Shown: positions 26,001 through 37,124 of the stretch, piece by piece
Layout of the letters: each line of letters opens with the position of its first letter
Position numbering within the stretch: the stretch's first letter is position 1
DNA from: Glandiceps talaboti
Taxonomy: Eukaryota > Hemichordata > Enteropneusta > Spengelidae
DNA length: 64,000 nt
Reading direction: 5' to 3'
NCBI RefSeq assembly: GCF_964340395.1
Contig: NC_135555.1
Coordinates: forward strand, 14,912,246 to 14,976,245
Notes under the pieces: model-generated
What the model was told of the DNA's origin: nothing
Database searches by the model: none
Seen by the model: only the letters and a program-made list of their open reading frames with translations
Made by a program: the position numbers and the translations under genes

Positions 26001-29000
26001 AAGCCATGGTTTCGATCTTACAATTGTTCAGTACCGTGTGTCGAGGAAAAGCAGTTCTCTGTCGGTGTAATTCTAGGATGAACTGAAGTGTAGGATGAAC
26101 CTCAGACCCTACATTTCTTCAAGTAGGGTCTATGGATGAAGTGAGTTCCACTAACGATGGAATTGTTGAAGTTAGTCATGACCATATTGCAAGATATATA
26201 TCTGATGTCGTCTACATGTACATGTATAAAGCGCTTTTCAGTTGTTAAAAGTAAGTGCATAGTTATCCAAGATTCGTTTCTCCAGTTTGCGGCCCATGGT
26301 AATGTTGGCGTAGGCTGGTGCCACTTTACACCCCATGGCTGTACCACAAATTTGTAGATGGTATCGACCGTTGAATTCGAAATAGTTTCTGGTGAGGCTG
26401 AAATGTAACACCTTAACAGATTAATTCCAAATTGATAGATATGGTGTTGTATTCTTCCTTCATTTCATTGACGGCTTGGATTCCATAATCACGTGGTATG
26501 TTTGTGTAAAGCGACACCGCATCCATGGTAACTTGCATTTGCATTTTTTTTCACTTTTTATTGAAGTAGACCTCTGTTATCGATTGATTTGTTTATTTTT
26601 TCCTCGTTTTTCATTTCGTACATTTTGTTATTGCTTTGAGACCTTGAAGAAGAAGACCTCCTGTGTGATGTAGATACATTTAAAGTTTTAACGTAAACAA
26701 AAATAGACTTATCATATCTTTTACCAAACCCAAGTTTACATTTTCTGAAGTCCATGTCTCCAAGTTGGCTCACCATTGTAGTTGGACTGAGTGCAGATTC
26801 TGCAACAAACTCATCTAACAATTTGCTTAATATTAATCTGTAAGGTATGGCATGACAGGGCGCCCTCACACATCGGTCAACCCCTCCCCTATCTAATGTA
26901 TGAAAATTAGACATACATTAAATGCATCATTTATAATTTTCTGTCTTTTCAGATTGCTCAGTTTTCTATGTCACAGCCACTTTACTGCTATATTTGAAAT
27001 TTTACAACCATCTCACCAACATGTTGAAGATCTTTCATATCTCAAAGAGTAAGTATAAAAATTTGCATCCATTTCATTTTCAATACTTCCAACTTTGTAA
27101 TGATTTAGTTATGATAGATTATTTCAATTAAAATCACGAAACCTGACAGAAACATCGTCTGACTCAACATAAATCTTACTAACATTGCTACATTTTATCA
27201 TCTGGCTCAACTAAAATCTTACCAACAGAGATATTTGTTAAACAATATTTCATGAATGCCAATATAGTTACCCATTTTGCAGTCATTTTTCCGAAACTTG
27301 TCAAAAGAGGGAGTGCTGAATGAGAATGAGAAAAAAAAATAAGGGTTGAAAATTTGGTAGTGAATAGGTCAATCATGTGACAATACATGCAATAGTCAAT
27401 GAAATATGAAAAACTGTCAGCTCCTAAAAATGACATCATTTGAAATAGGAAGAACAAAACTTTGTAGATTGCTTGAGAATTCCACCATTTTTTCACTGTG
27501 AAACACTTGGAAATGACTATTCTTTCAAGGAGACCCTAGTACTAGGTCTTCTTTTCCTTCTTTAAAACAGCACTCCTAGTGGCCAAAGTGTGCAATCTTT
27601 TGTCTTTTTGATAACACTATGGGCATTTTGTATTTGGCAGTATGAAAAACCTCTTAAATGTATTATCATAACTCATGGACTGTAACCAATGATGTAAAGA
27701 AAGAATTTCCATTCAGCGTCACCTTCCTCCTGTATCCATTAGAATATCTAAAAAAAAAAAAAATTCAGAATCACATTGCTTTTAAATTCTATGCCAAATT
27801 TGACAATATTGTTGTCTTCTTTTCATAGACCTGAAGTAAAGTTTATAACATGGACAACATCAGTTCTAGAACCACAGGACCAATCTCAACTCTCTTCACT
27901 CAGTCCGCATGTTTCAATACAGGTAAGCCATTAGACTCGGCTAGCTGTAACTTGGAGTCGAAATGCATGCAAAACCCTCACCCAGTTTGAAGCGTCAGTG
28001 GATGTAAAAGCTATTGAGAATTCTTTGAGCCAAGATGGCTGGACTGCTGACAGAAATAATGCAGAAGTCATACAAACAAAAAATCTATGTTCCATCAACT
28101 ATTATAGAGCATAAGCATTTGTACACATGTATTTCTCAATATGTCAGTAGTAGGCCAGTTATTGGAAAGACAAAAGACTATATAGTTTTGCAAATGAGGG
28201 CGCTGTTCAACTTAGATTTGGGTTGGCTGTGTCAGTGCTATGGTGTATGTTGAAAATCATGCTTTTCCAATGTTTCATTGCAAAAGTTAATTACTGTACA
28301 TCATAGGCCAGGTCTTTAAAAAAACAAAAGATTGTACAGTTTTGCCACTAGGGGTGCTATTTGACACCAGAGTTTGGCTGGCATTGTGATCATTCAGTAT
28401 ATTGTAGCATACTCAGGAAATCATCTTTATCCAGCATATTATGGCAAATGCTGTTCAAACATACAAAACTTTTATTGTATGTGTATGAAAAATTGTCACT
28501 TTGAAGCTTTGAAATTAAGGTTATGAATATGATAATATGAATATTTGTAATATAATCTCAATAACTGTATGACTTGCATTATTATGTCTATGTTATCAGA
28601 TTGCAAGGGCGTTAGGACTATCCACCGTACAATATGACATCATACCGATCATACAACTAGATGAAAGAATGAAAACCGTCAGAGAGGGCTACCAATATGA
28701 AGGAGAAGTTTTCTATTTTCTAGATGCGAGTAAATCAGTTATCGGCCTCTTAAAGAAGAAGACTATTTGGTGGGTGTTACGCGTTTCTCATTTTATAGAT
28801 ATCGGTTACGATGATGGTGGTCTGTGATAAAATAGTACCGGTAGTCAGTGAGTTGGAGGGAAAGACAAACTATAAAAAACAGCATCAGATGAAAAAATAT
28901 TAACTCATTTTCAGTATGTTTATTATTTATTTCTTTTTCAGAAAAAAATGAGTGTGATATTATATTTAAATCAAATCTGAGAGAAGTACAGATCATGCTC

Positions 29001-29485
29001 CATCATCCTGTCCTGGCCTCTCATCTAAGCTGACCATAATATTTCTCCTAACTAAATTTTCAATGAGAACATCTTTTGGCCAGTGGAATTTCTGAACCAG
29101 AGGGCGTAGCTAATAAACTTCCTCATTTTGGGGTTTCTGGGTTTCACCTCAATAGGTACATCATAGTGAGAGCTATTAGAGAGAAGGTCCGACGTGCATG
29201 TTATTCCTATGCTAAAAGTACAAATTTCATCAAGAGTCAGTACTCAGCGAAGATATGTTCACGAATCAACGAAATACAGAAATGGCTCGGACTTGATGAC
29301 GAATCAACTGAGGCATGGAAGGTATGTTGCACCATCATTTCATTTCGGTTACCAAAAATCCCATTTGACGACCAAAATCATGTAATATATTTTATTTGTT
29401 ACTATGTTTCAGGTATTTAGTCATGGTGGTTAACCTTTCAGCACTACTGAACTATAAGGTTCAGTAGTTGTATAGGTATGGTGTG

Positions 29486-29541
<56 letters not shown>

Positions 29542-29885
29542 GTCTGTGTCTGTCTATCTCGCTGTCTATGCATGTGTGTGTGTGTGTATGTATGCATGTG
29601 TGTGCATGTGTGTATGTGTGTGTGTGTCTGTGTCTGTGTCTGTCTGTTTGTGTCTGTGTATGTATGTATATATGCTTGTGTGTGCATGTGTGTGTGTGTA
29701 TGTATGTATGTATGTATGTATGTATGTATGTATGTATGTATGTATCTGATATGTATGTATGTTTGTATGTATGTATGTATGTATGTATGTATGTATGTAT
29801 GTATGTATGTATGTATGTATGTATGTATGTATGTATGTATGTATGTATGTATGTGTGTGTATATATGTGTGTGTATGTATGTGTA

Positions 29886-29938
<53 letters not shown>

Positions 29939-32900
29939 TATTAATATATTTAGCAACTATAAATACATAATCCACATTCACAAGTACACCTTTCACCACC
30001 GATTTTGTTCCAAGAGGGATGAGGCAGTGAACCCATGTACAGTAACATGTACATGTAGTCAGCATTGACGAGGGTCTACTCAGTGCCCATGCATACAACA
30101 GACCTTGTCATGTTCAGCCAAGGAAGTGCTTTGTAGATATAAATTCAGTAAAGTATACACCCTGTTAAACCAAAAACATTGAGAATAAAGTATAGTGGAC
30201 CCTAATTGAGACTGTTTCACCAACAAAACATAAAGGAGATAAGATGTCTGCATATGATCAATTAATATGTACCATGTAAGATGTTTCCATCGCGATTGCC
30301 TTTATTTTGCCTAAAGGGATCAAAATGTGATGAAATCCTAGACTAAACACAGGGAGTGCGGAATGTAATTTAGATATCCAAACCTTTTCAATCGTCAGCC
30401 CTTTGTTTAAGCTGTATTTCTGGAAAGAGCCAATTCTTTCATTTCCAACAAAAGGAGAAAAGGACCGCTCTATTTTTTTTCTCTGTTTCTCTTGACCACC
30501 CTGAGCCGCATTTGCTTCTACTGTGTGATGATCCATTTTTTGCATATTTACGCAATATTTTACAGATATAGATGTAGAAATACTGGGAAATTAAAAAAAA
30601 AAGTTTTTTTTGAGAAACTGTCACAATGTTCTATAAAAGTGACCCCCTGTGGTATAGTTATCATAACACTGTCCTAAGATCGAAAAGGGAGATGCTTTGA
30701 GAGAAATTCTCACATTTTTTTTCTTCTAACTTTTCTCTCACTGACCATTATTTTGATGCTCTTCCAAAGAGAAACAAGAGTTTCAAAAAATGTTGCCATA
30801 ATTATAACTGCCCTTATAATAATATTATCTTTACAACAAATTAAGTATTCGTACAATACACATGCATTCAGTGGCATTTAGAAAATAGTCTCATGCCGTA
30901 CACTAGTTAAAAAAACACACTCGAAATCAGCCATCTTCCGTTTATCTATCTGAGTTTAAATTTCTACATTAAATTCAATATTGAATATGTTGAAATTTAT
31001 TCTACAATGAGGATATCAGAAATAATTATTTGAAAAAAAAATGACCCAAATGAAAATAATGTATTTTTAGTGATACATTATTTAGCAAATTGTATATCAT
31101 GTCAGCATAATATAATCAAATCAATGAGTGTATTGTAAACTTTATTTTACAGTGAATGGTTTCTATGCTTGTCTTTGATAAAAGGAACGCTCCGATGTAA
31201 TTATCTTGTTCAGTAAATATTTGTTTTTAGTAACCATGGTTACTGAATGAATGACCATGCTTGAATTAAAGATAACATAACACGAACATTAGTGAATGTG
31301 TGATATCCACTGTAATGGAGAATGTCAAATTGAAAATTTAGCGCAGTTTATTTTTAGCTATTTCTTTTGGTTATATCATGGGCAGAGGAAGGTTAATTTC
31401 TGTTTTAATTTATCTTCGGTTGTATGGACAGTTTCCTGTCTAATTTAACAATTTATTTACTATTACTTGCTATTAGTAAAATATCTTACCAGAATTGTGT
31501 TGTATATTTCGGTAATGGAATTTGAATAATTTCGAAACTGAAAATACAGTTCGACTTTTGTTAAGTTGTTCATGTGTTCAAGCATTGGTGAAATTTTTAA
31601 AACCGTTTATCCACTGTGCTTCCTATGAGTACAAAATTCTACCAAATATGTTTACCACATCTCTGTATTTAGGTAATGTAAAATTGAAAGTGCAGTTTGA
31701 TTTTTTGACGACTACACCTTCGGCACTATTTTTTGTTAAGTCATTGGTGAAATTTGAAAACTGCATTTATAAATTAACCACTTTACTTTGAGTCCAAAAT
31801 TCTGCTAGATTTGTGTAATATTTCTCTATAAATGCAGTTCAGCATACAAACAATTATAGCATAGTATGATTCCTTCAAATGAAGAGGTCATATCTTAGAA
31901 CATTACAATACAATACTAGATGCTGTGAAGTCAAGTAAATTGTAACAAATATTACAGGCTAAAAATTATAGTACCCTTTTTGTTTAATCGAAACTGTCTT
32001 CCATGTCAATGATAAATGAGTATTGATATTCCAGTTTAAAACATGTATGCATTCCTCCACCTCACGCAAACCCCACCCCATGCTTCCGTCAAGTCTGTGT
32101 GTTATTTATCACTATGCATCCAAACCTTGGATACCATACCAAAAACATATTATCATTCTGTCAAAAATCTGTCTTTTGTGAAATTCCCAAATGCTATGAC
32201 GTAAGAGTTTTGAATTTAAAAGATTTTGTGTTGTTACTTCTATCTTAACCATACCTATGTTGAATTAATGTCAAGTGTTATTTCAAACTCTATTTTTTTT
32301 TCATCAGAAATTGGCTACGGGATTCCTAGATTGGAGCATAAAGGGAATGAAGAACTCATCTGTAAGAAAAGATCAAATAGCAGACCTATTTCCAGTTGTC
32401 TGGTAAGTAGAATATTTTGAAAAAGAGCATATTATGAAACACTTATCACTAAATTTCCATTTCTGTTTCTTTTGAAAAGAAATGGCAATCTTTCACAACA
32501 ATTTTCAAAACAGTAAAGAAACATTAATAAAAAAAATACAAAGTGGTTACATTTTAAATACTATTCTAACATGTCTTGAGATATGCAAGAAATAGCTTGA
32601 CTTTGACAATCGACTCTGAAGGTCAAGGTCACCTTGATTGTAGCACAAGGACAGAAAGAAGAACTATTTTGGAAATTCAATATGCACTACCGGTATGAAT
32701 TGGGTTTTAAAAAAGTAATATTTAAGTTTGTGTGATCAATAACAGTATTGTCAAAATTTAGCATTTCTTTTTGGTCGTTGAATATTATTCAAAAAATATA
32801 GTCATTTTCCATAACATAGGGAATTTATATATTTTTGAAAGTTTTGAAAATGTAAAGTTTGGAAAGTTGTTTCAATGCAAAGTATATGTATGTGTTGATA

Positions 32901-35042
32901 TGCTCTTTAATGAATTGTTTTATAAATTGATGAAAGTAAATGCAGACTTAATATACATCAATACTGTAAGATAATTTCTGTTTGCACCTTTAATGTTTAT
33001 GTTAGTGTGCAAGGCGAAAAAAATGCTGATAGAATCATGTCCATTTTTCAACATGATAATAAAAAAAAGTTCTATCAATACATATTAAGTTATTACACAT
33101 GCTGCAATGATGAATACCCTAATATCTGTAAATTTCTGGATTTCCTGTACACACTTTCAAAGATTATCTGTTAACTCTGGTTTAGCGTGCTTTGTAGTTT
33201 GAGCCTTGAAAGACATCAACTCGTAAATGATACATTGGATAATCACTGTAGGTAGATAAAGTTGTTTACTTAACTGTTTGCCGTAAATGTTCCTGACATG
33301 GTTGTATTCACAAAGACACAATAGAGAACTAAAGACAGCTAAGTACTCTCACCAAGTAGCTACTGTAAAAACAAACACATCTATTACATCACTGTCATTG
33401 TCTATCTCAGCTATTATATCGTTGTCAGTTTTGAAGTGGTGGTCAAAACGTGACAGTGCATAAGGACAAATTCCATTGACAAAATACACGTCACCACTTG
33501 TATATGTTCATTGTAAGGTTTTACCTGATGCTGACTGCACATCATGTTACAGTGTCCATACAATATACTGAGTACAAGCAAAAACATTTTTTATGCAAGC
33601 ATATAAAATGATACATTTTATATTCTTGTGAACACATTGAAATTAACACCATTGTCAGATGAAACAATTAGAGCTAAAATGATGTAGGCTTGGTGTTTTA
33701 CTCATGTTACATGACATTTAATACACACCCATCAGACAACTTCTAATGCAAAAGAAACAATTGCATAGGTTCCATGCACAGTGGGGATGTAGAAATAGTC
33801 AAGTTGAAATGTTGGTTATCAGTTCGAAAATAAACAATTGCAGCCTTTCAAATCATCAAGTCCATGTGTAATGTTTTCCTTAGAAGCCTGTTTCTACTGT
33901 ATCGTGAAAGAATAGCAATGCCTATCAGTGTTCAATGTGATTTGGGCAAAGGATCTTGCTGTGTTTATTGTATCTCTGTTATTGTTAGTCTAGAGTTGAA
34001 ATATGTCTATCTCTCTGTGTCAAAAAGGTAATGTCCCATGAGTGATCGAAAACACCAAGCCTGCATCATTTTAGCTATACCAGTAAGATTCAAGGTTCAA
34101 ACATAAGTTTGAGTTTATTTGTGTTCACAGTGAGATAAAATGTAACATTTAAGTGCATGCACATTATCAGTGTCTATACTATTTTGTGTGTAAGTCATAA
34201 CAAAAAATGTCTGAAACGTAAAAAAAAAAAAAAATGTTGCGAAACTCTGCTCTCTCTCTAGTTTGGTAGTAATTTCAATATGGAGGGGATGGGAGGGATT
34301 AAGTCTTGTGTTAACATTAGTCTTCATTAGCACTACAATATTGTTTTAGTGTCAATACAAAGATAAACATCAACTAGTGAATGTACAGTTCATTCAACTA
34401 GTACTTTGTAATGTCCAAATGTTTACTGGTAGCCTGGAAACTACTACTGCAGGGCAGGCAATTCTACTTCTTGTGTGTATAACACGGCATTTTGTAATTT
34501 TTGCAATTGCTTTAATACAAAAAACAAAATGCAAAGACTACTGTAGAAGAGTGCATACAAGCACATACTACATACACATGGACAGCCACACATAGAAAAC
34601 AAACACAGACACATGAACCCAAACACCGACATTTACAGTGTGGGATTCACTTTCACTTTTTTTTTCAACTCTGTAAGTAGACATTTTCATTTCAGAGGCA
34701 TACAATTTTGACACATAAATCCACTATATTAGGAATTATTAAAACTACCTTCTGTAGTCTGACTTGGGGTGGAATTATGATGACATTGGACATGTCTTAA
34801 TGTGCCAGTTTTACATATTGTACGTTTACAGCTTAAGTGCACTTGCCACTGTAATGTTTAAAAGAGCCAACATCAACATTAGTAATGCAAAGAGCAGTTT
34901 TGTCAGTTTTTATTGGTAAATAATCTTGACACCAGATGTGTTTTAGTGGTACAAATGTACCATTATTACAATAGAGGTCTAATATTTACTTCAGGTGAAA
35001 AGTACTCTGTATACTCACAATGTACTACAGTTTATGCATGTT

Positions 35043-35119
<77 letters not shown>

Positions 35120-35186
35120 ATGCATGTATGTATGTGTGGACATGTACATGTATGTATGTATGTATGTAAGTATGTATGTATGTATG

Positions 35187-35217
<31 letters not shown>

Positions 35218-35406
35218 TATGTACATGCATGTGTGTATGTTTGTTTGTTTGTTTCCTTTTGGTTGGAGGTATTCTTTGTAATCAAACAAATGCACACCTA
35301 ATTTTTATTGTCTTTATTATGTTTCAGGAACCGATATTTATCAGACACTGATAGATGTGATAAGATATCATCTAAATGGACAGAACCTGAAGGATCTGAT
35401 GACTAA
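17016..35406 (+). CDS. KxxG-type ATP-dependent RNA ligase, 11 exons
   Basis: Exons: 17016-17197, 19207-19372, 21562-21717, 23205-23343, 23877-23979, 26953-27048, 27829-27922, 28600-28769, 29156-29321, 32308-32402, 35328-35406. All junctions are GT-AG and phases agree, giving 481 residues. The order and spacing of nucleotidyl-transferase motifs identify an RNA ligase-like enzyme. Motif I is TKKANGE with Lys181 as the expected AMP-accepting lysine; a GGSKNVH stretch (about 202-208) fits motif III; motif IV is EGEVFYF (346-352); motif V is LLKKKTIWY (362-370). The first 160 residues form a separate N-terminal part, and the last 110 are helical and basic. A 5'-phosphate RNA ligase acting separately from its healing enzymes has been described in amphioxus; orthology here is inferred. 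Introns are full of MITEs, a SINE, a Penelope relic and microsatellites, but the frame is intact. Confidence 0.88.
18184..18538. mobile_element. 355-bp palindromic MITE with TTAA flanks
   Basis: The element is bounded by TTAA on both sides (18,180-18,183 and 18,539-18,542). It begins AGTGACCATATGGATGAGG and ends with the inverted equivalent. Almost the whole element folds on itself around a perfect 24-bp palindrome at 18,351-18,374 centred on GTACGTAC. TTAA duplications are the hallmark of piggyBac-type elements. It lies in intron 1 of the RNA ligase gene. A half copy is at 23,391. Confidence 0.82.
18635..18838. mobile_element. 204-bp MITE with TA flanks
   Basis: Inverted ends of about 44 bp start GACTGTTGACAGTTGCTCGC on the left; in reverse complement the right end reads GACTGTCGACAGTAGCTCAC. 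Both continue into GTCTTTTTTGCTACG then TTTTATCT. TA dinucleotides flank both ends (18,633-18,634 and 18,839-18,840), as for Tc1/mariner-derived MITEs. The internal part is also partly self-complementary (GTAATCGCAT against ATGCGATTATAG). Confidence 0.8.
20677..21062. mobile_element. MITE family with AGGCCTAA tips, copy 1
   Basis: About 385 bp starting AAGGCCTAATAAAAATAAA and ending TTTTTTTTAGGCCTAA. The ends are imperfectly inverted (about 37 bp, including GGTTCC/GGTTAC). A second copy of the same sequence, including the internal GATTGGAAGAA-AGT and TTCTCGAATA-GTAAAAAA blocks, is at 36,754-37,124. This copy is in intron 2 of the RNA ligase gene. Confidence 0.75.
22153..22327 (-). mobile_element. 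tRNA-derived SINE
   Basis: On the minus strand the head resembles a tRNA gene. It has an A-box-like TAGCGTAGCGGTTAGTGCA, a B box GGGTTCGAATCCC about 35 bases on, and CCCTGT/ACAGGG ends that could pair like an acceptor stem. A tRNA-unrelated body follows and runs into a T-rich (minus strand) tail at 22,100-22,152. It is read as a SINE rather than a functional tRNA because the D-stem is imperfect and the body and tail are attached. It lies in intron 3 of the RNA ligase gene. Confidence 0.75.
22497..22640 (+). repeat. (CATA)n microsatellite with GA and GACA runs
   Basis: Compound tetranucleotide tract in intron 3 of the RNA ligase gene: CATA, then GAGA, then a long ATAC/CATA run, then GACA. Open frames reading MYVCMYVC on the other strand are artefacts. 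Confidence 0.95.
23391..23612 (+). mobile_element. Half copy of the TTAA MITE
   Basis: Starts directly after TTAA (23,387-23,390) with AGTGACCATATGGATGAGG and follows the left half of the element at 18,184-18,538, ending soon after the central palindrome (GTTATTGTATGTACAGTAAC). It lies only 47 bp after the donor site of RNA ligase exon 4. Confidence 0.75.
24125..24240. repeat. Short GC-rich interrupted palindrome
   Basis: AGATATCTGG lies at the left edge and AGATATCTGG again at the right. The centre holds CCAGCACGTCGTGCTGG, a near-perfect palindrome, with repeated GGTCACCAGCA / TGTCACCAGCA units around it. It may be a small foldback element in intron 5 of the RNA ligase gene; ends are not certain. 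Confidence 0.5.
24745..25110 (+). repeat. Imperfect tandem repeat, about 200-bp unit
   Basis: Blocks such as TCTGCTAGATTATCAAACAG, AAATCGGCCCATTTTCGTTC and GGTAGGTCATCTTTCTGTC recur at least twice in the same order, separated by about 100-220 bp. No coding signal. Confidence 0.65.
25355..25560 (+). repeat. Dispersed repeat with GTTGCTAGG blocks
   Basis: Contains GTTATGGGTGTGGTCCTGTT then GCTAGGCATATTTGCATACG and GGGCGTGGTCATGGTTGCTA. The same family occurs inverted at about 61,085-61,262 (ending in CGCCATGGCGTTA) and in pieces at about 3,730-3,775 and 5,735-5,785. A different dispersed repeat with AATTTCAGCCCAATCTGCTC follows at 25,590-25,860. Confidence 0.7.
26100..26700 (-). mobile_element. 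Penelope-like element relic (RT palm)
   Basis: On the minus strand the sequence reads MDAVSLYTNIPRDYGIQ near 26,475-26,525, then FEFNGRYHLQICGTAMG continuing CKVAPAYANITMG near 26,285-26,370, then a decayed VDDIRYI segment. SLYTNIP and GTAMG..APAYAN..MG are characteristic of Penelope-like reverse transcriptases. GAAGACCTCCTGTGT-type motifs at 25,325-25,350 and 26,645-26,665, in opposite orientation, are also common in such elements. The copy is broken. It occupies intron 5 of the RNA ligase gene. Confidence 0.75.
27110..27250. repeat. Dispersed repeat with ATTTTATCATCTGGCTC blocks
   Basis: Short units CTTACTAACATTGCTACATT / TTATCATCTGGCTCAAC repeat here and again, in several copies and both orientations, at 44,925-45,290 (ATTTTATCGTCTGGC and GCCAGACGATA). 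It is probably a small inverted-repeat element family. Confidence 0.6.
29478..29939 (+). repeat. Compound GTCT / ATGT / GT microsatellite
   Basis: A 460-bp tract running (GTCT)n, mixed GTGT/ATGT, long (ATGT)n, then (GT)n, in intron 9 of the RNA ligase gene, 157 bp after its donor site. Long open frames on both strands (MYVC repeats or THIHTYIH repeats) are repeat artefacts. Confidence 0.97.
35045..35220 (+). repeat. (GT)n followed by (ATGT)n microsatellite
   Basis: About 37 GT units then about 17 ATGT units with a few substitutions. The tract ends about 100 bp before the last exon of the RNA ligase gene, close enough that length change might affect the final 3' splice site region. Confidence 0.95.
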
Positions 35407-35517
35407 CTACAAATCTAGTAATATTTAGTTTGATTTGTGTCACCATTTCAAAAAAACATATCCTTAACTGAAATCAACCTGGTTTTTTTACCTTACACTT
35501 TACCAGCCAAATATTTG

Positions 35518-35523
35518 AATAAA
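35518..35523 (+). promoter_or_regulatory. Poly(A) signal of the RNA ligase gene
   Basis: AATAAA lies 112 bp after the stop codon (TAA at 35,404-35,406). It is the first such signal downstream and a T-rich stretch follows within 80 bases. Confidence 0.6.
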
Positions 35524-35639
35524 TTAAAGAATTTTACTTGGTTCATTAGGCAAAAAAAAAATGTGTGGTAACTGAAACCAAGCAATTTTTTTTTAGACCT
35601 CAGACAATTTTAAAGTTGTTCATAAATGAACTTTGCAAT

Positions 35640-36050
35640 GTGTAAAACCATGAAGAATAATTATAATAAATAATATTATATAATAATGATAATGATGATG
35701 AATTATTGTTTAAAGGCCATACATAACAAATTAGAATAGTTAAAAATAAAATCACAAAAATTTTATTTAAAAACAACAAATGAAACAATATAAGACACAT
35801 TAGAACCTTGTAAAAATTTAGAGCCGAGCAATTCACAAATAACATTGATGAAATATGAATGTTTTTAAGATTTGCCTTGGATAAATCAAATTTCTCTATC
35901 AACTGAAGATCCAATGGAAGATGATTCCATAGTTTTGGTGCATAATACACTAAAATCCCTATCACCATGTAATTTAGAAGGTTTTTTTCCCATGGACCTT
36001 AATAGGAAAAAGGCTTCAATCGATCTCACTCCTACACTCTCTCTGTCATG
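35640..36050 (-). mobile_element. LINE 3'-end relic
   Basis: On the minus strand KLHGDRDFSVL (near 35,962-36,000) is followed, after a frame change, by YYAPKLWNHLPLDLQLIEK then FDLSKANLKNI. APKLWNSLP followed by an FK/L-rich tail is the usual C-terminus of CR1/L2/jockey-like LINE polymerases. Upstream domains are absent. It lies just downstream of the RNA ligase gene. Confidence 0.7.
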
Positions 36051-36753
36051 TTGTGGGTGAATCATTTGATGTCACATCGAATATTTTGTAAATTTATTTC
36101 AGTACAAATGTTCTTGTAAATGACAAAAGTGTCATAAATGTGCCATATATTATAACAGAATTGTAAGCATGTAAAGCAATTATTAAAACTCTGAGTACAG
36201 ATGACCAGGGATTTAACCATGAGACTTTCCTTTTTTTTAGAGACAATCATTCACTTTCAGACTACAGATGAATAAATGTATACAACCCTTACAACAGTTG
36301 TCAAGAAATGCTGTTGATCAAAAACTGGGTTGTGTCAGTAGTAGGCAATTGAAACTGGCTTTGTAGGTGTCGAAAAGTCGTCTCCATATCACAATATAAA
36401 ACTGACATACATTGATACAAAATAAAACCGGGTGCCTTTGTAGTTTTCGCTCTTGTATTTTTTTCCCTAAGGAGGCAACATTTTGTGGGTTTGGTAGACA
36501 ATGGGCCATACTTTAGACTAAGCAAAGTTGAAAACAATATTGAGTGGACCCCATGTTGGACTTTTGAGCTCAAAAACAAAAAAGACCTCATTCTAGACCA
36601 AAGGACTAGAAAACACACCCCAACAGGCGGCACATATAGTCAAATAGAGTAGACCCCCCCCCCCCCCCTCCCCATCAAATCATTATGGCTCCATTCAGAC
36701 ATTTGGGGTTTACTACTAATATTGTCAGACCATATTGTCAGACATCACTGACA

Positions 36754-37124
36754 AGGCCTAATAAAAAAAAATTGTGTTTTTCCGATTACACTAAATTTTA
36801 GAATAGGTGGGTTAGGTAGATGTTTTATTTATTTATTTATTTTTTCTCATAGTGAGTGTATAGTTCAGTTACTTATGTTTTCCCGTTGTTTTCAATATGG
36901 TCTCTGTGTTATTGGTTTCTTTCCATGAGATGTACATGTATAACTATTACAGATTGGAAGAACAGTGTTGTTGTTGATAGCACTAATTTTGGCGAGACTT
37001 CACAATTTTCGTGATTTGATTATATTTTTCTCGAATATGTAAAAAAAATAAAAGTTTAGGGTCGGCAGTGAAAAATTAGGTGGGGTCGGGTAACTGATAC
37101 CAAACAATTTTTGTTTAGGCCTAA
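36754..37124. mobile_element. MITE family with AGGCCTAA tips, copy 2
   Basis: Second copy of the element at 20,677-21,062, with the same inverted AGGCCTAA tips and internal order. A third, end-only piece with GGTAACTGAAACCAAGCAA and a terminal TTTTTTAGACCT is at about 35,548-35,602. Confidence 0.75.

Noticed and set aside
29444-30098. Long open frames over microsatellites (also 22,440-22,687; 34,913-35,351; 46,286-46,837; 47,626-48,367; 53,883-54,141)
   Set aside because: Repeats of MYVC, THIHTYIH, SVCLSVCL or TDRQTDRQ reflect ATGT, GT, GTCT and related tandem repeats open in all phases.
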